A DNA stretch of 64,000 nucleotides from Ornithinimicrobium sp. CNJ-824 (GTDB lineage: Bacteria; Actinomycetota; Actinomycetes; Actinomycetales; Dermatophilaceae). Position 1 is the stretch's first letter; each line of letters starts with the position of its first letter. This document shows positions 28,006 to 36,360 of the stretch, one piece after another. Both the position numbers and the translations under genes were made by a program. The stretch covers positions 29,760-93,759 of the forward strand of contig NZ_MKKA01000005.1 in NCBI RefSeq assembly GCF_001942405.1, read 5' to 3'. The notes under the pieces are model-generated. The model had not been told where the DNA came from. It did no database searches and worked only from the letters and a program-made list of their open reading frames with translations.

Positions 28006-28737
28006 GTGACGACGGTGGACGGATGGGGACAACCGGTCGGGGACGAGGTCGACTGGTCGGGGGCGCGAAGGCCCCGGGGCGAGGTCCTGCGTGGCCGGCA
28101 CGTGCGGCTGGAGCCCCTGACCGAGCACCACGTCGACGGGCTGCTGGACCTGGGCGCCCACCCACGGCTGTGGACCTACCTGAGCATGGAACCCCCGGCG
28201 GACCGCTCGGAGGCGCTCCGGCTGGTCTCCCAGGACGACGGCGTGGCCTACGCCGTGGTCGACCCCGCCTCGGGCCGTTTTCTCGGCCGGGCCAGCTACC
28301 TGCGGGTGCAGCCGCAGGTCGGGAGCATCGAGGTGGGTGCGGTGATGTACCTCCCCGTTCTGCAGCGGACCCGTGGGGCCACCGAGGTCCAGCTCCTGCT
28401 CGCCCGGCACGCCTTCGAGGACCTCGGCTACCGCCGCTACGAGTGGAAGTGCGACAGCCTCAACGCGCCCTCCCGCCGGGCGGCCCTCCGGCTGGGCTTC
28501 GAGGAGGAGGGCACGTGGCGCCAGGCGATGGTGGTCAAGGGGCGCAACCGGGACACCACCTGGTTCGCGATCACCGACCGCGGATGGCCGCGGGTCCGGG
28601 CGGCCATGGAGGCCTGGCTGGACGACGCCAACCACGACGCGGCCGGACGCCAGCGCCGGACCCTCACCGAGGTGCGCGCCGGTCTCGTCGAGCCCCCGGG
28701 GTCGGACGGCCCGGGTCGTCCCGTCGAGCCGGGGTGA
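28006..28737 (+). CDS. GNAT family N-acetyltransferase (RimJ/RimL type)
   Basis: 243 residues. GRHVRLEPLTEHHVDGLLDL is the usual RimJ/L opening, IEVGAVMYLPVLQRTRGATE contains the acetyl-CoA segment, and LNAPSRRAALRLGFEEEGTW with the following MVVKGRNRDTTWFAI is characteristic of the subfamily. It transfers acetyl to an amino group; the target is unknown. A hydrophilic 45-residue C-terminal tail follows. It is upstream of hut operator copy 3 and probably not part of that unit. Confidence 0.9.
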   Translation: MTTVDGWGQPVGDEVDWSGARRPRGEVLRGRHVRLEPLTEHHVDGLLDLGAHPRLWTYLSMEPPADRSEALRLVSQDDGVAYAVVDPASGRFLGRASYLRVQPQVGSIEVGAVMYLPVLQRTRGATEVQLLLARHAFEDLGYRRYEWKCDSLNAPSRRAALRLGFEEEGTWRQAMVVKGRNRDTTWFAITDRGWPRVRAAMEAWLDDANHDAAGRQRRTLTEVRAGLVEPPGSDGPGRPVEPG

Positions 28738-28743
28738 GCGGAC

Positions 28744-28761
28744 CGTCCCGGATGCGAGACG
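28744..28761 (+). promoter_or_regulatory. Candidate hut operator, copy 3 (upstream of M20-hutF-hutI)
   Basis: CGTCCCGGATGCGAGACG, 17 of 18 bases identical to the consensus, 55 bases before the GTG of the M20 gene. The octamer GGCATACC starts at its last base (28761). Confidence 0.6.
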
Positions 28762-28803
28762 GCATACCCCGCGTCCCCCTGCCGCGGGAGGTGACGGGCC
28801 TCC

Positions 28804-28809
28804 TACAGT
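28804..28809 (+). promoter_or_regulatory. -10 box (leaderless) of the M20-hutF-hutI operon
   Basis: TACAGT lies seven bases before the GTG at 28817. The candidate operator ends 42 bases upstream of it. Confidence 0.5.
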
Positions 28810-28816
28810 CGACCCT

Positions 28817-30118
28817 GTGACCACCACGACCTTCGACGCCATGTGGGCCGAGCTCGAGCCGGTGGGGCGGGCGCCGTCGGGCGGCTACCGGCGCTTCGCC
28901 TGGTCCGCCGAGGACCTGACCCTGCGCGAGTGGTTCGCCGCCGAGTGCGCTCGCCGCGGCCTGGACCTCACCGTCGACCGCGTCGGCAACCAGTGGGCCT
29001 GGTGGTGGGACGGCCCCGGCACCGTCGACGACGCGGTGGCCGCCGGACGCCCCGGGGTCGCGATCGGCTCCCACCTGGACTCGGTGCCCGACGGCGGGGC
29101 CTTCGACGGGCCCCTCGGCGTGGTCTCGGCCCTGGCGACCGTCGACGCCCTGCGCGCGGCGGGCGTGATGCCCGACGTCCCCCTGGCGGTCGTCAACTTC
29201 GTCGACGAGGAGGGCGCCCGCTTCGGCATCGCCTGCGCCGGCTCCCGCGTCCTGACCGGCCAGCTGTCCCCCGAGCGGGCCCTCGGACTCACCGACGCCG
29301 ACGGCACCACCTACGCCGAGGCCCTCCGCGCCGCGGGCCGCGACCCGGACGAGCTCGGGCCGGACGAGCAGACCCTGCGGCGGGTCGGCACGTTCGTCGA
29401 GCTGCACGTCGAGCAGGGGCGCGCGCTCGTCGACCTCGGCGCGCCGGTCGCCGTCGCCAGCGACATCTGGCCGCACGGGCGCTGGCGCTTCGACTTCCCC
29501 GGCGAGGCCAACCACGCCGGCACCACCCGCCTCGAGGACCGCCGTGACGCCATGCTCGGGTATGCCGACCTCGTCCTGGGGGCGCGCCACGTCGCCACCC
29601 AGCGCGGCTGCGTGGCCACGGTCGGCAAGGTGGCCGTCACCCCGGGCGGGGTCAACGCCATCCCCTCGCACGTCACCGGCTGGCTGGACGCGCGCGGCCC
29701 GGAGGAGGACCAGGTCCGGGCCCTCGTCGAGGAGCTGACCGGCCGCGCGGGCGAGCTGGGGGCCGAGGTGACGCGGGAGAGCTGGACGCCCACGACCCGG
29801 TTCGACACCGACCTCGCCGACCGGCTCCGGGGGGTGCTCCGCGGAGCAGTCGGCACGGACGTCCCGGTCTCGGTCCCCGTCCTGGGCACCGGGGCCGGCC
29901 ACGACGCCGGCATCCTCGCGACGGCCGGGGTGCCCAGCGCCATGCTCTTCGTCCGCAACCCCACGGGCGTCTCGCACAGCCCGGCCGAGCACGCCGAGCG
30001 TGAGGACTGCCACGCCGGGGTCGAGGCGCTCACCGCCTGCGTCCGGGACCTGACCCGTGGCGGCCCGGACGGGGAGCCTGCCCCCGGGGTCGCGCGGCGC
30101 GCGGACGGCGACGCATGA
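28817..30118 (+). CDS. M20-family amidohydrolase (AllC-like), candidate N-formylglutamate hydrolase
   Basis: 433 residues of the allantoate amidohydrolase/carbamoylase group. Metal ligands: His86 and Asp88 in GSHLDSVPDGGAFDGPLG, Glu131-Glu132 in VDEEGARFGIACAGS, a His in ELHVEQG and the C-terminal His of GVSHSPAEHAE. The substrate-binding dimer motifs FPGEANHAGTT and GVNAIPSHV are present. Annotated relatives hydrolyse allantoate or N-carbamoyl amino acids, but this copy opens an operon with hutF and hutI (4-base overlap with hutF) and no hutG is present. The simplest reading is that it cleaves N-formyl-L-glutamate to glutamate and formate; that step is inference. Confidence 0.85.
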   Translation: MTTTTFDAMWAELEPVGRAPSGGYRRFAWSAEDLTLREWFAAECARRGLDLTVDRVGNQWAWWWDGPGTVDDAVAAGRPGVAIGSHLDSVPDGGAFDGPLGVVSALATVDALRAAGVMPDVPLAVVNFVDEEGARFGIACAGSRVLTGQLSPERALGLTDADGTTYAEALRAAGRDPDELGPDEQTLRRVGTFVELHVEQGRALVDLGAPVAVASDIWPHGRWRFDFPGEANHAGTTRLEDRRDAMLGYADLVLGARHVATQRGCVATVGKVAVTPGGVNAIPSHVTGWLDARGPEEDQVRALVEELTGRAGELGAEVTRESWTPTTRFDTDLADRLRGVLRGAVGTDVPVSVPVLGTGAGHDAGILATAGVPSAMLFVRNPTGVSHSPAEHAEREDCHAGVEALTACVRDLTRGGPDGEPAPGVARRADGDA

Positions 30119-31527
30119 GCACGACCTACGCGGCGGCATACGCCTCCCTGCCCGACGGCCCCGCCCACGACGTGCGCGTGACGGTCGAGGACGGCCGGTT
30201 CACCGCCGTCACCACCGGCACGCCCCCCGAGCCCGGCGACCACCGGCTGCCCGGCGTCGTGCTGCCCGGGCTGGCGAACGCGCACAGCCACGCCTTCCAC
30301 CGGGCGCTGCGGGGGCGCACCCACGACCGCGGCGGCACCTTCTGGACGTGGCGGCAGCGGATGTATGCCGTGGCCGACCGCCTCGACCCGGACGGTTACC
30401 TGGCCCTGGCCCGGGCCGTCTACGCCGAGATGGCGCTCGCCGGGGTCAGCGCCGTGGGTGAGTTCCACTACCTGCACCACGGGACGGGCGGGCGGCGCTC
30501 GATGGACCCCAACGCCATGGGCCACGGCCTCGTCCAGGCCGCCGCCGACGCCGGCATCCGGCTGACCCTGCTCGACGCGTGCTACCTGGCCGGGGGGCTC
30601 TCGGGCGAGGGGTACGCACCGCTGGAGGGCACCCAGCTGCGGTTCGGCGACGGCGACGCGCAGACGTGGGCGCTGCGGGTGGCCGACCTGCGGGACGCCA
30701 CCGATGGCGGGCCCGCCCACCTGCGGGTCGGCGGTGCGATCCACTCCGTCCGGGCCGTGCCCAGGGACCAGCTGTCGCTCGTCGCGGAGGCGGTGCGGAC
30801 GAACTTCGGCGGCCGGCCGTTCGCCCACCGGGGAGGTGGCGGGGACACGGAGGCCCACGCGGGGCCGGGCAGGGGACGACCTCTGCACATCCACCTGTCC
30901 GAGCAGCCGGCCGAGAACCAGGCCTGTCTCGACGCGCACGGCCTGACGCCGACCGGGCTGCTGGCCGCGGAGGGCGTGCTCGGCCCCGACCTGACCGCCG
31001 TGCACGCCACCCACCTGACCGGCGAGGACATCGGCCTGCTCGGGGAGCACCGCGCCTGGGCCTGCTTCTGCCCCACGACCGAGCGCGACCTCGCCGACGG
31101 CATCGGGCCGGCCTGGGCGCTGCGCCGCTCCGGGGCCAGGCTGTCGCTGGGCTCCGACCAGCACGCCGTCGTCGACCTGCTCGAGGAGGCGCGGGCCCTG
31201 GAGATGCACGAGCGGCTGGACAGCCTCGAGCGGGGCCGGCTCACGCCGGGTCAGCTGCTCGCGGCGGCGACCGCGCACGAGAGCATCGGCTGGGCCGACG
31301 CCGGCCGGATCGAGGTGGGCGCCCGCGCCGACCTCGTCGCGGTCCGCGACGACACCGTGCGCACCGCCGGCTCCGACCCCGCCCAGATCCTGCTCGCCGC
31401 GACCGCGGCGGACGTGGACACGGTCGTCGTCGACGGCCGGGTCGTCGTCCAGGACGGGCGGCACCGGCTCGGCGACGTCGGGCACCTGCTCACCGAGGCC
31501 ATCGACCCCCTCTGGAAGGACGTCTGA
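30115..31527 (+). CDS. hutF: Formimidoylglutamate deiminase
   Basis: 470 residues of the amidohydrolase superfamily. Metal-binding His57 and His59 in [27 protein letters not shown] with the third His, and [20 protein letters not shown] with the metal Asp. The run [16 protein letters not shown] is typical of HutF. It converts N-formimino-L-glutamate to N-formyl-L-glutamate plus ammonia, the five-step variant of the hut route. The start overlaps the M20 gene (ATGA), and hutI begins two bases after its stop, so the three form one operon. Confidence 0.93.
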   Translation: MSTTYAAAYASLPDGPAHDVRVTVEDGRFTAVTTGTPPEPGDHRLPGVVLPGLANAHSHAFHRALRGRTHDRGGTFWTWRQRMYAVADRLDPDGYLALARAVYAEMALAGVSAVGEFHYLHHGTGGRRSMDPNAMGHGLVQAAADAGIRLTLLDACYLAGGLSGEGYAPLEGTQLRFGDGDAQTWALRVADLRDATDGGPAHLRVGGAIHSVRAVPRDQLSLVAEAVRTNFGGRPFAHRGGGGDTEAHAGPGRGRPLHIHLSEQPAENQACLDAHGLTPTGLLAAEGVLGPDLTAVHATHLTGEDIGLLGEHRAWACFCPTTERDLADGIGPAWALRRSGARLSLGSDQHAVVDLLEEARALEMHERLDSLERGRLTPGQLLAAATAHESIGWADAGRIEVGARADLVAVRDDTVRTAGSDPAQILLAATAADVDTVVVDGRVVVQDGRHRLGDVGHLLTEAIDPLWKDV

Positions 31528-31529
31528 TC

Positions 31530-32735
31530 GTGTCCATGCTCATCACCGGCATCGGCGAGCTCGTCACCAACGACGGGACGGTCGACGGCGCCGTCGACGA
31601 CCCGCTGCACGCCGGGCTCGGCGTCATCCGCGACGCCGCCGTCGTCCTCAGCGGCGGCGGCGAGGACAGCGCGCCCACGGTCGAGTGGGTCGGGCCGGCC
31701 GATCAGGCACCGGCGGCCGACTGGTCGATCAGCCTCGAGGGCCGCGCCGTCGTGCCCGGCTTCGTCGACAGCCACAGCCACCTCGTCTTCGACGGCGACC
31801 GGTCCGCCGAGTTCGCCGCCCGCATGTCCGGGACGCCCTACGACGGGGGCGGCATCGCGGTCACCGTCGAGGCCACCCGGGCCGCCGACCGCCCCCGCCT
31901 GCGCGAGCTCCTGCAGCAGCGGGTCTCGGAGATGCGCTCGCAGGGCACGACGACGGTCGAGGTCAAGAGCGGCTACGGGCTGACGGTCAAGGACGAGGTC
32001 AAGGCCCTCCGGCTGGCCCGGGAGGTCACCCAGGAGGTGACCTTCCTGGGCGCCCACGTCGTCCCGCCCGAGGCGAGGGGGTCGGCCGCCGATCGCGCGG
32101 CATACCTGGACCTGGTCGTCGGGGAGATGCTCACCGCCTGCGCGCCCCACGCCCGGTGGATCGACGTCTTCTGCGAGCCCGCCAGCCCGCACGCCTTCGA
32201 CGGGGAGGAGTCGCGCCGGGTGCTGGAGGCCGGGCGCGACGCGGGGCTGGAGCTGCGCGTGCACGGCAACCAGCTCGGCCACGGCCCCGGGGTGCAGCTG
32301 GCCGTCGAGCTGGGCGCCGCGAGCGTGGACCACTGCACCTACCTGACCGACGAGGACGTCGAGGCCCTCGCCGGCAGCGGCACCGTCGCGACCCTGCTGC
32401 CGGGCGTGGAGTTCTCGACCCGGCAGCCCTACCCCGACGCCCGTCGGCTGCTCGACGCCGGGGTGCAGGTCGCCATCGCCACCGACTGCAACCCGGGCAC
32501 CTGCTACTCCTCCTCGATGCCGTTGATGATCGCGCTGGCCGTCCGGGAGATGGGGATGACGCCCGCCGAGGCGCTGCGCGCCGCCACCGTCACGGCCGCG
32601 AAGGCGTTGCGGCGCACCGACATCGGTCGGATCGCCGTGGGGCAGCGGGCCGACCTGGCGCTCGTCGACGCACCCAGCTGGCTGCACATCCCCTACCGCG
32701 TCGGGGTGCCGGTGGTGCGGGCGCTGGAGGTGTAG
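31530..32735 (+). CDS. hutI: Imidazolonepropionase
   Basis: 401 residues. Metal ligands His82 and His84 in [18 protein letters not shown]; substrate motifs [34 protein letters not shown] and SVDHCTYL; the metal Asp in [18 protein letters not shown]. It opens imidazolone-5-propionate to N-formimino-L-glutamate. The GTG at 31530 is chosen because an AAGGA sequence ends nine bases upstream; an ATG two codons later (31536) is possible. Last gene of the M20-hutF-hutI operon. Confidence 0.96.
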   Translation: MSMLITGIGELVTNDGTVDGAVDDPLHAGLGVIRDAAVVLSGGGEDSAPTVEWVGPADQAPAADWSISLEGRAVVPGFVDSHSHLVFDGDRSAEFAARMSGTPYDGGGIAVTVEATRAADRPRLRELLQQRVSEMRSQGTTTVEVKSGYGLTVKDEVKALRLAREVTQEVTFLGAHVVPPEARGSAADRAAYLDLVVGEMLTACAPHARWIDVFCEPASPHAFDGEESRRVLEAGRDAGLELRVHGNQLGHGPGVQLAVELGAASVDHCTYLTDEDVEALAGSGTVATLLPGVEFSTRQPYPDARRLLDAGVQVAIATDCNPGTCYSSSMPLMIALAVREMGMTPAEALRAATVTAAKALRRTDIGRIAVGQRADLALVDAPSWLHIPYRVGVPVVRALEV

Positions 32736-32751
32736 TGCCACCTCTGTGGCA
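32736..32751 (+). promoter_or_regulatory. Palindrome between hutI and the mazE-like gene
   Basis: TGCCACCTCTGTGGCA: 6-base arms around CTCT, starting at the base after the hutI stop and ending 10 bases before the antitoxin ATG. The position fits an autoregulatory operator for the toxin-antitoxin pair. Confidence 0.45.
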
Positions 32752-32761
32752 CAATCGTGGC

Positions 32762-33001
32762 ATGGCCCGTGTGAGGATCAGCACGACCGTCGACCAGGAC
32801 CTGCTTGCGCGGGCCCGGGCGCTGGCGCCCGGTTCCACGGACGCCTCCGTCGTGGAGGCTGCGCTCGAGTCGCTTCTCCGGTCTCACCGGGAGGCGGAGG
32901 TGGACGCCGCCTACGAGGCGGCGTTTGCCAGGACGCCCGTCCCGACGACGGACGAGTGGGGCGACCTGGAGACGTTCCTGGACGCGGCGTCCCGCACGTG
33001 A
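32762..33001 (+). CDS. MazE-like ribbon-helix-helix antitoxin
   Basis: 79 residues. The N-terminus MARVRISTTVDQDLLARARA is the basic strand and first helix of a ribbon-helix-helix domain; the remainder (SVVEAALESLLRSHREAEVD and an acidic tail with DEWGDLETFLDAAS) would bind the toxin. It overlaps the toxin start by four bases (GTGA), typical of toxin-antitoxin pairs. Only 26 bases separate it from hutI. Confidence 0.82.
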   Translation: MARVRISTTVDQDLLARARALAPGSTDASVVEAALESLLRSHREAEVDAAYEAAFARTPVPTTDEWGDLETFLDAASRT

Positions 33002-33327
33002 TCACCGACCTGCCTGGACGGGGCGAGCTGTGGTGGGCCGATCTGGATGACCAGGGGAGCCGGCCGGTCGTCGTGCTCAGTCGGGATGCGGCTGTGCGGG
33101 GCCGTCGTCGGGCCATGGTGGCCGCCTGCAGCACGGTGCGCCGAGGCCTGCCCAGCGAGGTGGTTCTCGATCCGGCAGAGGGTGACCCTGTCGTCAGACC
33201 GAGCGTGGTGCAGCTCGACGCCGTGGTCGACGTCGACGTCCGCGTCCTCACCAGCCGGCTGGGGCGGCTCGGGAACCTCCGGATGCGCGAGGTGTGTCAG
33301 GCGCTCGCCACGGCGACAGGGTGCTGA
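32998..33327 (+). CDS. mazF: MazF/PemK-family endoribonuclease toxin
   Basis: 109 residues. RGELWWADLDDQGSRPVVVL followed by SRD is the MazF/PemK core (R-G-E/D-x-W-W-x-x-L ... RPVVVLS), and the middle AACSTVRRGLPSEVVLDP holds the conserved T/S-x-x-x-R-x-x-P segment. The family cuts mRNA at short sequences and is held in check by the upstream antitoxin. The start is a GTG within the overlap. It ends 12 bases from the convergent monooxygenase stop. Confidence 0.87.
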   Translation: MITDLPGRGELWWADLDDQGSRPVVVLSRDAAVRGRRRAMVAACSTVRRGLPSEVVLDPAEGDPVVRPSVVQLDAVVDVDVRVLTSRLGRLGNLRMREVCQALATATGC

Positions 33328-33339
33328 GCCAGCACCACC

Positions 33340-34358
33340 TCACCGCCAGCCCAGCGCCGGCGCGACCTCCTCGACGACCGTCCGCAGCACGTGGGCGCAG
33401 TAGTCCACGCCCAGCTGGTTGGGCAGGGTGAGCAGCAGCGTGTCCGCCTCGGCGATCGCGGTGTCCTGCTCCAGCTGGCGCACCAGCTCGTCGGGCTCGG
33501 CGGCGTAGGTCCGCCCGAACGTCGCCCGGCCGCCCTCGAGCATCCCGACCTGGTCGGTGCTGCGCCGCTCCAGACCGAAGTAGGCGTGGTCCTCCTCCGA
33601 CACCAGCGGGAAGATGCTGCGGGACACCGAGACCCGCGGCTCCCGGTCGTGCCCGGCCGCCTGCCACGCGTCGCGGAACCGCCGGATCTGGTCGGCCTGC
33701 AGCTCGTGGAAGGGCACGCCGCCGTCCTCGGTCAGCAGGGTCGAGCTCATCAGGTGCATCCCCTGCGCCGCGGCCCACTCGGCGGTCGCCCGGGTCCCGG
33801 CGCCCCACCAGACCCGCTCCCGCAGCCCCTCCGAGTGCGGCTCGATGCGCAGCAGGCCCGGCGGGTTGGGGAACATCGGGCGCGGGCTGGGCTCGGCGAA
33901 GCCCTCCCCGGAGAGCACCTCGAGGAACCGGGCGGTATGCCGTCGCGCCATGTCCGCGTCGGTCTCCCCCTCGCGCGGGTGGTGGTCGAACTGGCGGTAG
34001 CCTCGACGACCTGCTCGGGCGACCCGCGGCTGATGCCCAGCTGCAGCCGGCCCCCGGCGATGAGGTCGGCGGCGCCGGCGTCCTCGGCCATGTAGAGCGG
34101 GTTCTCGTAGCGCATGTCGATCACGCCGGTGCCGATCTCGATCCGTCCGGTCCGGGCCCCCACGGCGGCCAGCAGCGGGAACGGCGAGGCCAGCTGACGG
34201 GCGAAGTGGTGCACCCGGAAGTACGCCCCGTCGGCCCCCACCTCCTCGGCCGCGACCGCCAGGTCGATCGACTGCAGCAGCACGTCGGAGGCCGACTGCG
34301 TCGCCGACTGCGGGTGCGGGGTCCAGTGGCCGAAGGAGAGAAAGCCGATGCGCTTCAT
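33340..34358 (-). CDS. LLM-class flavin-dependent oxidoreductase, frameshifted near 34001
   Basis: Luciferase-like monooxygenase fold: MKRIGFLSFGHWTPHP, then IEIGTGVIDMRYENPLYMAE and GRLQLGISRGSPEQVVE. The frame breaks there and resumes as YRQFDHHPREGETDADMARR; one extra G at 34001 (GAG-GGC-TAC) joins them. The second half carries MHLMSSTLLTEDGGVPFHEL and the C-terminal helix. About 340 residues, normal for the family, which uses reduced FMN or F420. The ATG at 34358 starts MKRIGF; an upstream TTG is possible. Confidence 0.85.
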
Positions 34359-34419
34359 ACCGGTGGTCAACGTCGGGGGTGGACTGGCATTCCGGCAGCC
34401 CTTCCTGTGACGGCCGTCC

Positions 34420-35445
34420 TCATACGAACCGCTGGGTCAGCACGCCCCGGCCGGGCGACCACTCCGCGGTCGCGAGCGCCCCGTTGACCATGGGCATCCG
34501 CGGCGCCACGTGCCCGCACTCGACGCCGCCGACCAGGGGCAGCCCGAGCGGTCCGAGGGCGTCGAGGACGGCCTCCCGCTGGGTGTAGCCGTCGGCGTCG
34601 GGTGCCGACGTCCGCCCCACGAGCACCCCGACCGCCCGGTCGAAGAACCCCGCCAGCCGCAGGCCGTGCAGGTGCCGACCGATCGTCAGCGCGTCCTCCC
34701 CGGCCGCCTCGAGGTAGACCAGCACGCCCTCGGGGGCGTGGCGGTCCGCCCAGGACCCGACGTCGAGGTAGCGCGTGCCCGTGAGGTTGGTCAGCGTCTC
34801 GACACAGCCGCCGAGGAGCCGACCGGTCAGCCGCACCGGCTCGTCGGAGTCCAGCCGCTCCCAGGTCCCCTGCGCGTCCAGGGGCAGCTCGACCGCACCG
34901 GGGTGCTCGGCGAAGTCCACGAGGACGGCGTCCTGGAACCGGCCCGGCGACCGCTGCTCGACCTCTGCCCCTGGGGCGGACGCGCACAGGCGCTGCCAGG
35001 TGACCAGCCCGTCGGGCTGCCGGAACGGCGTGTCCATGAGGTTGGCCCCGTGCACGCTGGCCCATCCCGTCAGCAAGGTCAGCGGCGTGATGACGGTGGA
35101 GATGTCCGAGTAGCCGACGACCCAGGTCGGCTCCGCCGCCGCGACGCGGTCCCAGTCGACGAGGTGCAGCAGGTCGACCGCCAGCTCGCCGCCCCACGGC
35201 GGCACGACGGCCCGCACCTCCGGGTCGCAGAGCATCGCCTCGAGCTCGGCCGCCCGGTCCGCCGCCGGGGCGGAGACCACCCCGGTGGCGTCCAGGCACC
35301 TGCCCAGGCGCACGGCATACCCCTCGTCCCGCAGGGAGCCGAGGGCCACCTCCAGGCGCGGTCGCAGCGCGGGGCCCACGCCGCTGCTCGGCGCGGTCAC
35401 GCCGACGACGTCCCCGGGGCGCAGCGGGGCGGGATATCGGGTCAC
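34420..35445 (-). CDS. LD-carboxypeptidase/MccF-like S66 family serine peptidase
   Basis: 341 residues, intact. The nucleophile Ser is in VVGYSDISTVITPLTLLTG, preceded by VVPPWGGELAVDLLHLVDW; the Glu and His of the triad fit VYLEAAG and VECGHVAPRMPMVNGA. S66 enzymes release the terminal D-Ala from murein tetrapeptide (LdcA) or degrade microcin C-like nucleotide peptides (MccF); these cannot be separated here. A strong Shine-Dalgarno (AAGGAGG) precedes the GTG. Divergent from the downstream membrane-protein gene with 26 bases between starts. Confidence 0.92.
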   Translation of the reverse strand: MTRYPAPLRPGDVVGVTAPSSGVGPALRPRLEVALGSLRDEGYAVRLGRCLDATGVVSAPAADRAAELEAMLCDPEVRAVVPPWGGELAVDLLHLVDWDRVAAAEPTWVVGYSDISTVITPLTLLTGWASVHGANLMDTPFRQPDGLVTWQRLCASAPGAEVEQRSPGRFQDAVLVDFAEHPGAVELPLDAQGTWERLDSDEPVRLTGRLLGGCVETLTNLTGTRYLDVGSWADRHAPEGVLVYLEAAGEDALTIGRHLHGLRLAGFFDRAVGVLVGRTSAPDADGYTQREAVLDALGPLGLPLVGGVECGHVAPRMPMVNGALATAEWSPGRGVLTQRFV

Positions 35446-35471
35446 GACGTCCTCCTTGAGAGGATGGGGGC

Positions 35472-36360
35472 ATGAGCTACGACATCCTCCTCTACCCCCG
35501 GCAGCCCGGCCAGACCTGGGAGCAGGTGGTCGAGGCCGACCAGCAGGACGGGCCCGAGGGCACCCAGGCCGACCTGGACGCGGGCGTGGCGACCTTCCGC
35601 CGGATCGAGGCCCGGCTGCGCGAGCAGCTCACCGAGCCGGTCGAGACGTGGGTGGCCGAGGAGGTCGGCGGCGACGTCTACGGGGAGCTCACCGGGCTCG
35701 AGAGCGGCCTGCAGGTCGAGCTCTACGACCGGTCGGCCTCGGTCGCCTTCCCCTACGGCGGCGACACCGGCCGCGACGACCTGCACGACCGGGCCCGCCA
35801 CGCGGTCCGCATCGTCGGCGAGGAGACCGGCTACGAGGCCTACGACCCGCAGCGCGGGCGCACCTTCGACGGCCTCTTCGACGACGAGGCGGGGCACACC
35901 GAGGCCCGCCGGATCGCGGCGGAGGGGGGCTCCGGCGGGGCCGACCCCGACGACACGGGGTATGACGTCGCTCCCGCGGGCGCGACCGTCGCCGCCGGTG
36001 CGGGGTCGGCCGCGGACCCGGCCGCGGTGTCCGACGCCGACGGCACCACGGACGGCGAGGACGCCCCGGCCCGACCCGACCCCCGGCAGAACCCGCGGAC
36101 GCTGCGGCGGCGGGGCTACCTCTACCTGGGCATCGGCGCCATCCTCACCGTGCTCGGTGTCTTCCGGATGACCTCCGGCGATGGCGGCCTGCTGACCTGG
36201 TTCATCCTCGGGATCGGCGTCATCGACCTGCTCGGCGGCCTGATGATGCTGTCGCTGGCCAAGCAGATGGAGCAGGGGGCCGACCTGCGGCTGCCGGGCA
36301 TGCGCCTCGAACGACGAGGGCGGCCCCACCGGCTGAGCCACCTGTGGGATGGTCGGGGCA
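35472..36360 (+). CDS. Hypothetical protein with two C-terminal membrane helices; frame continues without a stop into the next gene
   Basis: The soluble N-terminal domain (MSYDILLYPRQPGQTWEQVV, VETWVAEEVGGDVYGELTG) is followed by an acidic linker and two helices (GYLYLGIGAILTVLGVF and LLTWFILGIGVIDLLGGLMM). I do not recognise the family. No stop codon separates it from MAQRRVTLTFLGAAG, the usual start of the following beta-CASP nuclease, so the end given here is the base before that ATG. Either the two are fused or the true stop is hidden by a sequence error. Confidence 0.6.

Noticed and set aside
34356..34370. TTG at 34370 as start of the luciferase-like monooxygenase
   Set aside because: The ATG at 34358 begins MKRIGFLSFG, the conserved N-terminus; the upstream codons add nothing typical.
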